A program made the translations under genes and the position numbers. DNA of 64,000 bases. Source: Zygaena filipendulae (Eukaryota > Arthropoda > Insecta > Lepidoptera > Zygaenidae). Below are positions 23,344 through 35,757 of the stretch, in pieces (position 1 is the stretch's first letter; each line of letters starts with the position of its first letter). The stretch covers positions 11,431,001 through 11,495,000 of the forward strand of contig OU015657.1 of NCBI GenBank assembly GCA_907165275.2, written 5' to 3'. Below the pieces are notes generated by a model, which ran no database searches, was not told the DNA's origin, and saw only the letters and a list, made by a program, of their open reading frames with translations.

Positions 23344-24747
23344 GTGAGTTATTTTTTATGCAATCCAACATCTGTATTCTATAGAGACTGAATATCTGCT
23401 TTAATTTCGATTAAAGATTTAGGTAGCTAAAGTAAAGTTGCAAAAAATATACGTTTATTCGTTAACCATCAACAACGTAATAGTAGCCTTTTACTCGTAC
23501 TAACAAATGATACTTATATTTTATCTGGTCACGCTAAAAAAATATTCACTATCTAAAATCGAAACTTCCCACGCATAATATTCACAAAAGGACGCTTGTT
23601 GACACTGCGAGCGATTGCTTTAAAAGATTTTTCGTCATGGACACCTTATAATTCGTAATGATTGTCCCCCGCTTACGCATTTTATGCGGGCTCATTGCTC
23701 AAAGGTAAGGATATAGAACAGGTCAATAGCGATAAATGTAGCGATAAACATTATTTAAGTCACATAATATCCAAGTTGTTCAAAATAGAAACGGTTATAC
23801 GAATCTGATATCTCTTTCTCTATTTGATGTGGAACAAGTTCTTTTGGAACCCATCGCCCGCCGCCGTCATGATAGTGACGTACCTAATTAAACATTGGAA
23901 TTGGTTAAAAACACATTCCTATCTTTTTGTTTACAATGAAGCATTTTCTGTCAACATACTTTTACAACTGATAGTATTTATATTGTACGTAACTTTTTAA
24001 ATTTGAGAGTAATATTCCTAATTTTATTAACTCTATAGAGGCGAATGTGACAAATAAAAAAGAAGTTAATGTTAATACGAAGTAAGGGAAATCTAAAAAA
24101 AATATTTAACATTGACAACGTAAGACAACAATCAACCTTGTTATTAACTTAAAAAGCTTATCCTACTTCCTATTATGTATAAAATATGTGAAATTAGAAC
24201 ATGTGAAAAATACCAGTGGTAATCGAACTCTTTTATAATGACTTGTATTCTGTAACAAGTATAATTTTTTTTTTCCAAAAAATCCTAAACACAATTTTCG
24301 CTGTTACACAATACAGCGAAAATAAATTGTCACAATCAAATAAAATCAACTCGCGCCTGTTGACAATAAAGCATCACCTTTTAAAATTTCAATGAGAGCC
24401 GAGAGGGTTGGTTTTTATAGTCTGCCGTTGATTTCTGTTTTAGCGCTTTTTAATGGCGCCAGCCGGCCTAGAGGTAGAATTTCATTCTTTGCTCGCAGCG
24501 CAAATGCGAATAGTTCGCGATGCGAACTGAAGCTATTTTGTGCTGAAATAACTTTTTTAACGGTGCTACGTAAAGTTGAAGCCGGCTTTTGTGTGGTTCG
24601 AAAGGAATTTTTGTTTAAATTGTAATTTTTTTTCAGAATTCGCTTAAGAATGAAAAGATCTGGCGATATTTTGTCTATTTATTCAAAATTTTACACTTTT
24701 AACACTAATTTCACATTATTTTCAACAGTATAATTGCATTTTACTGA

Positions 24748-25011
24748 CTAGCCGTTTCCCGCAGTTTCAGTCACAAGTTCCATTTGTAAGTTAAGCAGTT
24801 TCTTGTCAATAACCTGTGTACAGGTTGGTGAGATTTATTTTTGGATAAATAAAGGAAAAAATTAAAAAGTGGGCGCGTGAACCCGTGTCCTTATCTGTAC
24901 CCCTCACAAAGTGCATGCCAAATTTCATCCAAATCCGTTCAGCCGTTTTTGCGTGATTGAGAACAACTAAACATCCAAACATCCACTTTCACATTTATAA
25001 TATTAATAGGA
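24748..25011 (-). mobile_element. Helitron-like element, complete (minus)
   Basis: Read on the minus strand it starts TCCTATTAATATTATAAATG then TGAAAGTGGATGTTTGGATG, TCACGCAAAAACGGCTGAAC, GGATTTGGATGAAATTTGGC. It ends GACTGAAACTGCGGGAAACG then GCTAG. Both termini are preserved although the hairpin has decayed. Confidence 0.65.
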
Positions 25012-25817
25012 TTAAAATACATGTAGGTAGGTCAGTATTATACGTTACATGTTTTGCTTCATTAAAATTTGCAATCGGAAAATGACCGGTATAAATTATG
25101 GAATAATGATACCGGCAGCGATAATCCGAGGCCACAATACCGTTTTACAGGCCATTAACAGGGTAATAAACCGTAAGCATTGGTAGAAAAAGCCAACCGA
25201 TTCCACCGGTTAGCGTCGGACCCGACGCCACGGGAATCTGGCACTCCATAAACCTTTAAAGTCAATAAAACGTACCCCCGTATTTGGTGAACCGTAAAAA
25301 TCGGACAATGCCAGTTTTTCATTGCGATTTATCTGTATTGAAGTTAGTGAGTTGAAAATGAATTTGTTTTTCACTTTGCCTTCGTTGTGAGAATTGTCCA
25401 ACGTACCTACATTGCTACTTAAAGTAAAGTAACGTACTGTGTACACGTGGAAGAAACGAAACACTTCTAAAACTAAGTATAGTAACTTTTATTAACACAC
25501 TAGCTGCTATTCCTCCTGCCCTACACATAGACACACACGCTGGAGAGTTTATATGACCACGACCTGACCTGGTTTTTATAAAGTCAAACCACATAAAACT
25601 CTTTAGTAAGAATATAATATTTTGTTTCGGCGGTAAAACAACATGCTATTATTGTTGATTGTATTATTATTGTTTCCACAACCTTATAAGAAAGCTAAAA
25701 TAATAAATCAAAGATACTCTTATTCTATTCAGTATCACGCTATTTTATATCCTAATGAAATCAGCCCAAGTAAGGTACGCGATGAATGGTGCAGAGTATT
25801 TGCTACGGTAAATCACG

Positions 25818-25872
25818 ATTCGTAGCGCAAAGGCTACGGCGGCGTAGCTCCGTAGCGCCGTAGACTGAATGT
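25818..25872. repeat. GTAGCGC/GCTACG inverted-repeat cluster
   Basis: In about 50 bp the sequence alternates CGTAGCGC, GGCTACGG, GGCGTAGCTCCGTAGCGCCG and CGTAGACTG, giving several overlapping GC-rich stems. A related motif set (GCGCGTAGAC, CTACGCGCTACG) occurs near 43108-43155. Confidence 0.5.
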
Positions 25873-27944
25873 TAAGGCTTCTACGATGCTACTCAGTTTA
25901 CAAGCTTTCCGCTTCCAAACTTTCGTGTTCCAAAGCTTTAATTTAGAGTTCATGATCTAATCAGATGTTTTATATGGATTTTAATAAAGTTTAGTAAGAT
26001 TTAATAAAAGAAAAACCTTTATGGAAACCCTCTAGGAATATATTTTTACCACGATAATCTTTGTGTATTAGATAAAAATATTTTACGATAAATAATAATT
26101 ATTATACTTTTCAATAGTTGCCAGAGCAAAACTACATTAGTTAAAATAGTTTACTTTAGGATGTAATTAGAACCATTTACACAGAACACAAGTTAACTGT
26201 AACAACTGTTTACTGTTTACTCAAATAATTTTAAATCCATAAAAAACTTTTTTAAAGATTGACGCTTTTCCAAATTGCTTCCAACAAATATTTCAGGAAA
26301 GTACCTAAATTTCCATCAACCCTAATTAGACAATTAATTAAATGTAGAGTTGTGTTTATACCAAAATAGACGGTGTTTTGTTTCATTTTGAATCAAAATG
26401 TGTGGGTAAGGTAATCGCAGCGCCGTTTGTTCGCCGAAAACAAGCGCGCTATACATACCTACCTAGCCACCAACAATTATTTATAATTCCACCGAGTGTC
26501 GCATTAAATGAATTATAACATTTCGCAGGCGTATTATGACTTGACAGTCGACAACAAATTAGTCAGCATCCCCATAATTCAAGTGGTTACGCCCCCCGCC
26601 CCCCGCCAGTGCGAGGCTAAAAAGCTGTGCCTCGCTCGAATCTCGTTAGCCAAAGCAATCCGACAAAACGTTTGCAAATATACATTATATTATATATAGT
26701 ACCTCTATATGTGAATTTGCATATACGCATGGACGTTGATAAAATTACCTAGGAAGTGTACGTTACAATGTTGCTATTAAGAGCACATTTGTTGGTCGCT
26801 ACGCTTTTTGAAATTAAATAATTTTATTCAAAGTTCGCCCTTTAGCTATTTTTGGCGTTAATAAAATTACAATAATATTTATTATACCACCCTTAAAATG
26901 TGGCCCTTAAGTCAAGAGGGAAAAACGTATGTATATACCAATGTAATTTTTAACGACGGATGTGATATATAAATATACAATATCATTTTAAAAGGGAGAC
27001 GTTTTTAATTTACGATTTCAGGAAAATATGCGTATGTTTACAGAAAAACCTCAGAAGAAAAACCGATAAATACAAAGAAGCACTTGACAAAAACTGCAGG
27101 TTTTCTTTTTTCTTCTTATTGGCTTTCGCATATAATGCATTTAGCCAGTTTCAATTAAATTACGTTATTTAAATGCAAAAATTAGTGTTTAGGTTTGAAC
27201 TTGTAGGTCATGGTACTGAATAGACTACAAGAACTCTCGGAGCTCTTGGAGAATACCGAAGAAATCAGCTCAAAATGTCATACCCATATCTTCTCGAGCA
27301 CACAAAAAACTGTCCCTATGAAAATTATTGTCCAATACAGCACCATAAACCACGACAAAATCCACTTTTAACAATTTTTTATTGACACGATAATAAATGA
27401 CTAAACCGCCATCTTCGATGCCCGCCAAAAACTCCAACTGCAGCTGATTTAGACATGTGAATGCCCTTACCTGCATTACATAATATATTTCTTGGTGTAT
27501 CTCCATCTATTGGTATAGGTATGTAATATTATATTTCAACCGTGGGGTCTATACGCGCTAATTTTGTTTTTTTTTTGTTAGAATGCGTACAGATAGTATA
27601 TAATAATGACAGTGTCGACTCGTCGAGGTATCAGTACATTTATAAGGTGATCATATCCATATCCCAACAGGAAATGGGTGTCATTTTAGGCAGGAATGCT
27701 TCCTCTGATACGGTTCGCGATAAGCTTGGTGTGCACCCGTCGCTCTGGAGGGACCATCGTGTATTTTAAATGCACTAAAAGTATACGATTGTATGCTATT
27801 ATACGTATAATATAAATGGTACATTATAATTAGATAGAGAATTTTGAGAATCTTTCGGGATCCTCTTGTTGTATTGGAATTACCGGAGGGAACAGCATGT
27901 GTTTTTAATGCAATAAAAGTATACGATTGTATGCTATATCATTT

Positions 27945-27996
27945 ACTATTTGCGGAAATCCCGCGGGAACTCCGAAATTAACGTGGGGAACCGCTA
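27945..27996 (+). mobile_element. Helitron-like 3'-end fragment
   Basis: GGAAATCCCGCGGGAACTCC, GAAATTAACGTGGGGAACCG, CTAG then T. The terminal hairpin has been largely deleted. Confidence 0.45.
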
Positions 27997-28029
27997 GTGT
28001 TACGTAAATGTGTTTTAACTACATAGTAT

Positions 28030-28214
28030 AAACAAAGTCGCATCCCGCTGTCTGTCTGTCCTATGTATGCTTAGATATTTAAAACTACGCAACGGATTTT
28101 CATGTGATTTTCATCAATAGATAGAATGATTCACGAGGACGGTTATATCTATATTTTATCTTGGGATTCCCGCGGAAACTCCGAAATTACCGCGGGTGAT
28201 TGCGGGGGACAGCT
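28030..28214 (+). mobile_element. Helitron-like short element
   Basis: This contains AACAAAGTCGCATCCCGCTG, TCTGTCTGTC, ACTACGCAACGGATTTTCAT and AATAGATAGAATGATTCACG. It ends TTACCGCGGGTGATTGCGGG then GGACAGCTAT. The 5' half matches the copies at 12011-12198 and (reversed) 57662-57800. Confidence 0.6.
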
Positions 28215-28569
28215 ATTTATTATTAAACGGTGTTAAAACATCGTGTTACCGTTCGAATCTTGAGTGATTATGCCAAAACATATTAAGCGTAAAAGGGTCA
28301 GAAAAAGTGGAATTATTGCAACACCCAGACCAACCCTCATATTTCATTACATGTTTAAAAAATATCACAAAGGGATGCTTGGGTAAAGCGCTCCGCGTCG
28401 GTATTTGTCATTGTCTAATGCAAAAACTGGTTGTTTTACTTTAGTGTCCCTTAAATAAGTAGCAAATATTTAAACACCATTCTACCTACCGCCTTCCAAG
28501 ATACTCTTTGCCAAAAATATGATATTTTTAGTATTTTTTCTTTCGGTGTCGTTTTACGATTTGTGATGT

Positions 28570-28665
28570 TACTAGCTGTTCACCGCGGTTTCTACTCTAT
28601 GTCCTTAATCTGGCAACGTGTATGTAAAATTTCGTGGTGATCGGTTGAGCCGATAAGGTGCGAAA
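28570..28665 (-). mobile_element. Helitron-like fragment
   Basis: CTAGCTGTTCACCGCGGTTT, TCTATGTCCTTAAT, CAACGTGTATGTAAAATTTC and GGTGATCGGTTGAGCCG are the family motifs in reverse orientation with internal deletion. Confidence 0.5.
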
Positions 28666-29041
28666 GTGTAACAAACTATGGGTGGCTTGCAGTGCACCCA
28701 TATTTTATCGATCAAGGTCTCAGGCGAAGGGTTTAGTGATACGCTTCAGGAGATACAAATATTTATATTGAAAACATAACATAAAGTGAGAAATACTGCA
28801 GAATTCTTATTAGACGACATAAGCGGTAATGGACGAATTCATGGCGGGTTGCGTAGTGACGCGCCCGCTAGTGTTGCTAGTTTCGTGTCCGAAAAGGGGT
28901 GCGTTCCGAAACTCTCGCGCACCACGCGCGGGACGTTCGTGAACGCCACCACAAAACAAACAATCAATCTCACTTTCTCACTTATAATATGTATTAGTTA
29001 GGATTTATATATTATTTATCTAATTATCTAATATTCTAATA

Positions 29042-29283
29042 TATATAAATCACGTGTCACGTTGTTTGTCCGCGATGGACTCTAAAACTACTGAACGGAT
29101 TTTGATAAAATTATGTAACCATTTATAATATGGTCCAACATAAAAGATAGGATAGTTTTTATCTCGGTATTCCCGCGGGAACTCCAGAACTCAGAGGTAC
29201 AAAGAAGGACGTAGAGTACTTTTTCCCGGAATTCCCGCGGGAACTCCGAAATTACCGCGGATGAAATCGCGGGGGACAGCTAG
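29042..29283 (+). mobile_element. Helitron-like element with duplicated 3' segment
   Basis: AAAACTACTGAACGGATTTT leads to a first TCCCGCGGGAACTCCAGAAC, then GGTACAAAGAAGGACGTAGA, then a second GAATTCCCGCGGGAACTCCG. It ends ATTACCGCGGATGAAATCGC, GGGGGACAG and CTAG. Two related elements seem to be joined or nested. Confidence 0.55.
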
Positions 29284-29464
29284 TATTATATATATTTATA
29301 TTCATGTTATAATAATCTTTAGCCTTTGCTTTAGCATTCAAGTGCTCATAACATCTTTGGACTTGTTTATGTTTGCGTACAGTTTCTGTATAAACTACCT
29401 ACCTAATAGAATCAAGCGTTATGTGTTCTCTAAATAGGTAAGTACATTGTTGACATCAAAGAAC

Positions 29465-29784
29465 AAATAAATTAACTAGAGAGCACATGTAGGCGGGGCA
29501 GGCGCGCTACCGCTGCAAAGGAAGTTGGAGCAAATGCTCTAACTTGCCCACAACTTCTTTTGCTGCCCAAATCCCAAATATATTTTTCCACAGTATTCCC
29601 AAAACTGAATTTCAAAAACAGAGAAAACATAACCCATAAGGCATTTAATACATTTCTTTACGTTAATGAATGTTTTAGTGCGAGATGAATAGTTTTGTGT
29701 GCGAATATCACCCAGCACCGCTGGTTTTCACCTGTTTTCATACTGAACTAAGTTGTTCCTTCTATCTGTTATTTTCTGTTCTGT
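29465..29784 (+). repeat. Interspersed repeat Y, forward copy
   Basis: About 320 bp matches the reverse complement of 39800-40130. Shared blocks are ACATGTAGGCGGGGCAGGCG, TGCAAAGGAAGTT, AACTTCTTTTGCT, TAATGAATGTTAG-like, AATAGTTTTGTGTGCGAA, AAAACCAGCG (reversed) and TATCTGTTATTTTCTGTTCT. No gene or termini were identified. Both copies are in intron 2, in opposite orientation. Confidence 0.7.
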
Positions 29785-29854
29785 GCACGGTTGACATACG
29801 TAGATTCGTATTAAACTTCGCAGTGTTTATCATGACATTATGTATACAGACCAT

Positions 29855-29965
29855 GCTTTTTATGGATATACATAGTTAAGCAATAGTGTGTTAACCCACA
29901 CTGGAGAAATTTTTTTTAATCGTGTTTTAAATATAGCACCATTTTGTGTTAACATTTTTTTATGA
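29855..29965 (-). mobile_element. MITE with GATAAGCAATA termini, truncated
   Basis: One terminus remains: GGATATACATAGTTAAGCAA, TAGTGTGTTAACCCACACTG, GAGAAATTTTTTTTAATCGTG, TTTTAAATATAGC. The matching opposite end is missing. Confidence 0.55.
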
Positions 29966-30261
29966 TCAACATATTATTATGTGGTTTTAATGTACTTAGT
30001 CCATTTTGCTGGGAATAATCTTATTTATGAACTCTAATTAGATTACCACTTATTGACGATTTGTATTGGTTTCCCTATTAATAGATTAATTTCTAATTAA
30101 TACTGACAAAAAACCGTCGTCATTTTAATACTCAATATTTTTTTTCTATATTTTTATTTTCTGGAAAAAAGGGACTGAAAAGAAAGACTAAAACGCCAGT
30201 TCGTCTGTAGAAGCACATCAATGCAAAAATTATAAAAGTTATTACTTAACTAGAGCTGTTA

Positions 30262-30385
30262 GGTACCTGATGGCACCTGCTAATTCACGCGGTAACTTCG
30301 GGATAAAAAATACCTAGCTTATGCATTTAATGCGGGATATAAGCTATCTTCATTCCAAATTTCATCCAAATCCACACACGTGCAC
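30262..30385 (-). mobile_element. Eroded Helitron-like element
   Basis: TGGCACCTGCTAATTCACGC, GGTAACTTCGGGATAAAAAA and TTCCAAATTTCATCCAAATC are family motifs in reverse orientation; the termini are gone. Confidence 0.4.
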
Positions 30386-30786
30386 AATTTTTCTGATCAG
30401 ATCAGATCTTCACCAAATTTAATTTGGACCATAATAATTATTACCTACAAGAAGACTTTTAATATTTATTAAAAAAAAAAACTTTACAATCGCTTTAAGT
30501 TTGGTGAATATACCTATTGCGTAAAATACAAATATAAACAAACATAACAGTGGAATCGAGGACCTCCTTTTTAGGCGTCGGTTAAATAATGTCAGTCAGC
30601 GTGCGAGGGCCAACCAAAGCCGGGGCACACCACTAGTAGTAGAACCTATGACAGAGCGTCAGGTTTACAGATATAATAACAGAGCAGATATAATAAAAAC
30701 ATTCCAGTAGCGATCCAATTCAAGTCACGTAACAACGGATCTCAGTCGAAGCTAGGTGCCGTATTGAATCTACGTGATATCATATT

Positions 30787-31152
30787 TGGACATAGATAAG
30801 CAATAGTGTTTTAACCCACACTGGAGAAATTTTGAGTAAATCGTGTTTTAAAATCATAGCGTCATTTCATTTTAATCATTGTATAATGTAATCTATAAAT
30901 GTATAAATATAAATATAATGTAATTTACTAACAATAGATTAAGCAATCATGTTACTAACAAAATGATCCAAGTTGGTTCAAATAAATAAATTATTATTAT
31001 TATTATTATTTTTATGTTTATCATTTTGTTGATATTTAAACAATGTAATAAGGTAAACACATAATTAAAAAACGTTTTATAACTCTCAATAAAGCGTTCT
31101 GAATCAATAACTTAATATTGTGGGTTAACATGTAATTGCTTATCTGCGTCCA
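30787..31152 (-). mobile_element. MITE with GATAAGCAATA termini, carrying an insertion
   Basis: Both termini are intact (TGGACATAGATAAGCAATAG at the left; GCAATTACATGTTAACCCAC reversed, ending GCTTATCTGCGTCCA). The element is 366 bp instead of about 236 bp. The extra ~140 bp (about 30865-31010) contains TATAAATGTATAAATATAAA, AACAAAATGATCCAAGTTGG and an ATT run, and is not found in the other copies. Confidence 0.8.
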
Positions 31153-31504
31153 TTTGTACCGTTGATGGCTCTTATGATATCTATGTAAGAATCTATTTTC
31201 TTTTAATATTTGCAACATTTGTTAAATGTTCTATTAAGGTTTGTGATTTGTCTCTGCCTACATCCACGGATAATATACCTATTAATTGTACCTACAATTA
31301 GTTTTAGGTTTTTTTTTCCCGCGGGAAAGAACTCTATGCGCTCTGCTGTACCCCTGACAACGTTAATGCTAATTAAGGTCTGTTAGCGTTACAAACAAAC
31401 AAACTAGCATTCACATTGAATGATATTCCAATTTCTTTGGGGGATTCCTTGCGATTATAGACCTCGAAATACCATGGTCGAAAATATTTTTTAACATTAA
31501 GTAC

Positions 31505-31644
31505 AAGTACACACAAGTATTTTGCTTTCACGCCACGACTCAACCGATCATCGTGAAATTTTGCATACTCGTTGTCAGGGTACAGAAAAGGACATACCTA
31601 ATAACTCCGAAATAAACGAGAGAATAACTGCGGGGAACAGCTAG
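31505..31644 (+). mobile_element. Helitron-like short element
   Basis: CTTTCACGCCACGACTCAAC, CGATCATCGTGAAATTTTGC, ACTCGTTGTCAGGGTACAGA and AAAGGACATA lead to AACTGCGGGGAACAG and CTAG. The first hairpin arm is decayed. Confidence 0.55.
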
Positions 31645-31757
31645 AGTACCTAGATACTTATATACCTACTTACTTTTTTCTGTAAATATATCTATATACT
31701 TACAAATTACAATAGACACTAAATAACTAGTCTCAACAAAAATATTCATCCCAAATA

Positions 31758-31832
31758 TATACCCTGTTGCGAGGGTCGAACCCTTGAAACCCGGCGTATA
31801 GCAGTCAGATATCTCACTAACGGTGCTGTATG
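31758..31832 (-). mobile_element. tRNA-derived SINE fragment, second type
   Basis: On the minus strand a pol III B-box-like GGGTTCGACCCTCGCAAC is preceded by TACAGCACCGTTAGTGAGAT. The sequence differs from the main SINE family here. No intact tRNA cloverleaf can be drawn, so a retroposed fragment is more likely than a tRNA gene. Confidence 0.45.
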
Positions 31833-31904
31833 TATTATATATACTCTCTTACAACACTCTTATACAGTAATTTGGTGCTGTAATCTGGTTCATTATAATT
31901 AAAT

Positions 31905-32060
31905 CAAGTAATGGGCGCGCCAGTCCAGCCGTGTGTGGGCACCGTAGGGCGGGCCCGCTTAATTAGCGGCGACAAAACACCGCAGGATAACGACCGACGG
32001 CACGCGCTCCGCTCCGGCCGCTTTAAAAACGAGCAAAGCACGTTTCGGTCACACAACCCA
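31905..32060. promoter_or_regulatory. GC-rich island in intron 2, possible promoter-like segment
   Basis: This stretch (GGGCGCGCC, GGGCGGGCCCGC, CGCTCCGCTCCGGCCGC) is strikingly GC-rich for the region, followed by CTTTAAAAACGAGC, a TATA-like sequence. It could be an internal promoter, or the 5' region of an unrecognised element. Nothing else supports transcription. Confidence 0.25.
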
Positions 32061-32149
32061 CGGTTGTCGTGGCGTTTAGATCATTTTGACAATTTTTATA
32101 TCTAAGTTTAAGTTGACTTTGTGTCACTAAATTGATAGATATTACTTTA

Positions 32150-32335
32150 CTAGCTGTGCCCCGCGGTTTCATCCGGAACTCCAACTCCTGCAGGAACTCC
32201 AAAGTAGCCTGATTTACTTTGTAAACCTTCCCTGAACTTCCACAATTATTTCAAGATCAAAGTTACACAAATCGGTGCAGCCATTCTCGAGGTTTAGCGA
32301 GACAAACGAACTGCAATTAATTTTTATATATAAAG
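32150..32335 (-). mobile_element. Helitron-like short element
   Basis: CTAGCTGTGCCCCGCGGTTT then CATCCGGAACTCC, AGTAGCCTGATTTACTTTGT, CAAATCGGTGCAGCCATTCT. It is a reverse-oriented copy with a preserved CTAG end and hairpin arm. Confidence 0.55.
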
Positions 32336-32526
32336 ATATACATGTAAAAACTAGCGGTTAAACATTAATCCTTAAACAAAGGTCCGACGTTGATTAACTT
32401 GACGGCTATTTAAGCAGTCACTTAAGATGTTAGTTAGCGCTAAATATCGTTTATGAGTAACGATATTTTTTAATTGATTGTTTAGCTGTGTCTTAATTTT
32501 AATAAACGTTTATAAGTAACTAAGTA

Positions 32527-32640
32527 AGGCTGTAAGCTGTAAGCTTGTGTCGTGGAAACTAAGTAAACGTGGTATATACGACATATTATTATTCTACATA
32601 TTATAATTATAATATAGATATACATAATCATCATCTCATC
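32527..32640 (-). mobile_element. tRNA-derived SINE, 3' fragment
   Basis: GTAAGCTTGTGTCGTGGAAA, CTAAGTAAACGTGGTATATA and CGACATATTA match the body of the main SINE family; the tRNA-like head is absent. Confidence 0.65.
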
Positions 32641-32997
32641 AAAAACAAAATGCTTATAATATCATTGCAAAATACACAACTTCGTGAACTTCGCACAGTT
32701 AATTCTAACGTGGGGAAAATAAGCAAGATTTCGTCTTAAAAGAGAGACCTTCCGTAGAAAATCCACGGCTAATTAAGAAGTAAATAATATGTACGACGAA
32801 TGTTTTTACAAGATCCACCGGTAATGGATAAACCATGTAAGAGTCTTCGTGTTAATGGAATTATGGACCTCGATAAATGTTGCAGGAGTGCTTATGAAAC
32901 AAAACGCGAGATACAATATTACGAGTTTCTTTGGGGGTATTTCTTGTTTATATTTTATTTTTTAAGTTTTGTTGACATTTTAAACAGTAGGTACTTA

Positions 32998-33180
32998 CTA
33001 GCCGTTCCCGCGTTAATTTCAAAGTCCCCGAGCCGATTCCAGGATAAAATCACCCCATGTCCTTCTCTATACCCCTGACAACGTGTATGCAAAATTTCAT
33101 GATAATCGATTGAGTATAGCTGTATTGAGTAGGACGTGAAAGCATAACAAACAGATAGACGCACATTCGCATGTAAGGAT
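32998..33180 (-). mobile_element. Helitron-like element
   Basis: CTAGCCGTTCCCGCGTTAAT, CCAGGATAAAATCACCCCAT, GTCCTTCTCTATACCCCTGA, CAACGTGTATGCAAAATTTC. It is reverse-oriented, with a recognisable body and terminus. Confidence 0.55.
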
Positions 33181-33349
33181 TAAATTACTCCATATCTTTA
33201 AAACAAAGTCGCTTCCCGCTGACTGGCCCTATGTAGGTATGCTTAGATTATATCATCGGAGGTGTGAAGATCGGAAGATTCGACTATCGTAATCGGAGTC
33301 GAAGCTTCGTAACATCCTTAGTAGGTAATAAGTACCTAGGTACCTACTG

Positions 33350-34248
33350 TACGGATTTTTTCTTTTTTTACGTAATCAAAAAATAACGGCGATACATTGA
33401 GTTGAAATTTCGCGTGACATCACTAACTTGAAACGGGTCGTGAGAAAAACACGGTTCATAAATTTATAATTTTGAGTAATCAGTACAGAATCTAAGAGTA
33501 AGTTTAAATATATACAAAACAATCACTGGCCTTCGCGATCCGTGGTAGACGTAGAGTCCGAAACTGCAGTGGCGTCGGCCAGGATGCGAAGATCAGGAGG
33601 AAGAAGGAACAGGAACAGCAGAAGTTCCAAAGTTTTCAAGTAAAGATTGTAGATAGGTTGAAGAAAGTAGTTTTGATATCCAAAGAAGGAAGCTGGAATC
33701 ATTTGTCAACATGAAATTCCTGCCGACAGCCATCCAGGTCTCACGCCACATCACAAAAGACCAGTGAGTGATATAAAAACATTACATGAGACCTGGATCA
33801 AGGCTTACAAATATTTAAATATAATTTACAAATAAAACTATTAAATACCTGTTTAGTGAACAGCTTCCTTTTGTAATTTAAGTTGTAGATTTTTGATTAT
33901 ATTATAGCTTGCAGATATTTAAGATTATAATAATATATTCATTTAATTTATTTAAAAGACAAATCAAAGCGTAGTTGCTTTACGCAGCGTGAAAAAATTC
34001 GAAAGAAAACAAAACAATAACGCCGACGCTCAGGAAAATAAATTTTGAATTTAGATGAAAAAAAGAACGTACTACCTCCATGGGCGTTAGCACCACGTTA
34101 CAAACTAGTGCAGTTTTTATGGCGGCTTGTAGTGGTAAGTGACGTCACGAGCCCCCACCTTAAACTTTAATGCGCTTTATCTCTGTGTATTTTCATTTAT
34201 TTGAAATATAAAAAAATACGTTTAAAAGTTGTCAACATCCCTATTGTA
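33350..34248. mobile_element. TTAGTCCGT-family MITE split by a ~690-bp insertion
   Basis: The left half (33350-33432: TTTTTTACGTAATCAAAAAA, TAACGGCGATACATTGAGTT, GCGTGACATCAC) and right half (34115-34248: TTATGGCGGC, GTGACGTCACGAGCCCCCAC, TTAAACTTTAATGCGC) together align with the continuous copy at 39030-39295. The interrupting 33433-34114 is unidentified; it holds a purine-rich AGGAGGAAGAAGGAACAGG stretch and no gene. Confidence 0.6.
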
Positions 34249-35526
34249 CATCCCCGGAGCGCGCGACTGTCCACTGCTGACGACGCGGTTTCCGCAACTT
34301 AATACAGTACATATACATGACTGTACCATTGCACGGGAGGCGATACGGCTAGCCTGTGCGGATCACACTGCAGCCTGTACAATCGAGTTTACAAGTATTT
34401 TAGATCCACGTACACAATTTTTTTTTTTAATCAATCAATCATAGGTGAGTCGCAAAAGAAATTATTATCAGTAAAAGACTTCTTTTTTTAATCATTTTGT
34501 TTATTTTATTAACTGTTTTATTAGGGTTTGTTTGAAACAAAATTGAATTCTTTTGAAAACAAATTATAAGTTTTAAAGTTTTCTGTGTTATTTTTTTAAG
34601 TTATTTTTATTATGTACGCATGACTTATTGATGGTTGAATAACCTCTACCTGATCGGCGTACAATCAGCATCAGAATAAAAATATCACATTTGGTAGTCA
34701 CTTGATCCTATTACAACAGTATTCTAGTTTAATGACTGCAAAAGTGTTAATATTTTTATACTCACTGTACGTTTTCATCGCCTGATCCTTCTGACACATC
34801 CTTTCATACTCGCTCCATTTATAATACTTTATTATTCACTCTATTGCACGATGGCGAACACAATTTTAATTTTATATCTTTCCAATTAGAGTAAACGTTA
34901 CAGAATTAAGCCATTTAACAGAAATTTATTGCATCATTTTGCGAAACAACTTCAAAACAAGCACGAAATAGGTACAATTACAGCAAAATTATGGAACGAT
35001 AATTTTTCGAATGGTCTGTACACAACTGTACAATTCAATTGATTAAATACGCAACTCGATTGATCAATGGGCATTACGTGCGCGTCTGTACCACTGCGAC
35101 AGAGACGTAAGCTTTCACCTGCTAACGTGTAACACGATGGAATTTTTGTTTTAATATCTGACCTATAGGTTAAAAATGAACTCCTATTCTATGCACCGCT
35201 TATAAAAAACGTGAGACAACACACTCACAAAAGACTACATGCAGGTCAAACATTAGGTACTTTATCTTAATCTGAATCAACATATAGAAATTTATAAATT
35301 AGAATCTGAAAATAACGATTTATATTTAATTATATAAACTATATAATCGGCTGTTATATTCGTACTTACAAAGGACGATTATTATTACAATATCACAATT
35401 TGTCCAAAGGAAATTGTGATATTTATCCGTTCTATAATTCAAAATATTATATTCTTCCTGAATTACTGTATAATATTATGTACATAATTTAATTCATGAG
35501 AAAATAAACCTATGCTACTCTATAAT

Positions 35527-35757
35527 TGGATGCAGATAAGCAATAACATGTTAACCCACAAAATAAAGTTACCTATTCAGAACGATTTATTAAGAGTTAG
35601 GGAACGTTTTTTAATTATGTGTTTACCTAATTACATTGTTTAAGTATATAACTAATACGTAAAAAATGTTGACAAAAAATGGCGCTATAATTTTAAAACA
35701 CGATTTACTCAAATTTTCTCCAGTGTGGGTTAACACACTATTGCTTATCTATGTCCA
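35527..35757 (+). mobile_element. MITE with GATAAGCAATA termini, copy 3
   Basis: TGGATGCAGATAAGCAATAA, CATGTTAACCCACA and, at the far end, GTGTGGGTTAACACACTATT then GCTTATCTATGTCCA bound 231 bp closely related to 20051-20286. Confidence 0.85.

Noticed and set aside
24392..24625. 77-codon frame with a hydrophobic start, possible secreted peptide
   Set aside because: No splice or family support; the sequence context is intronic and AT-rich on both sides.
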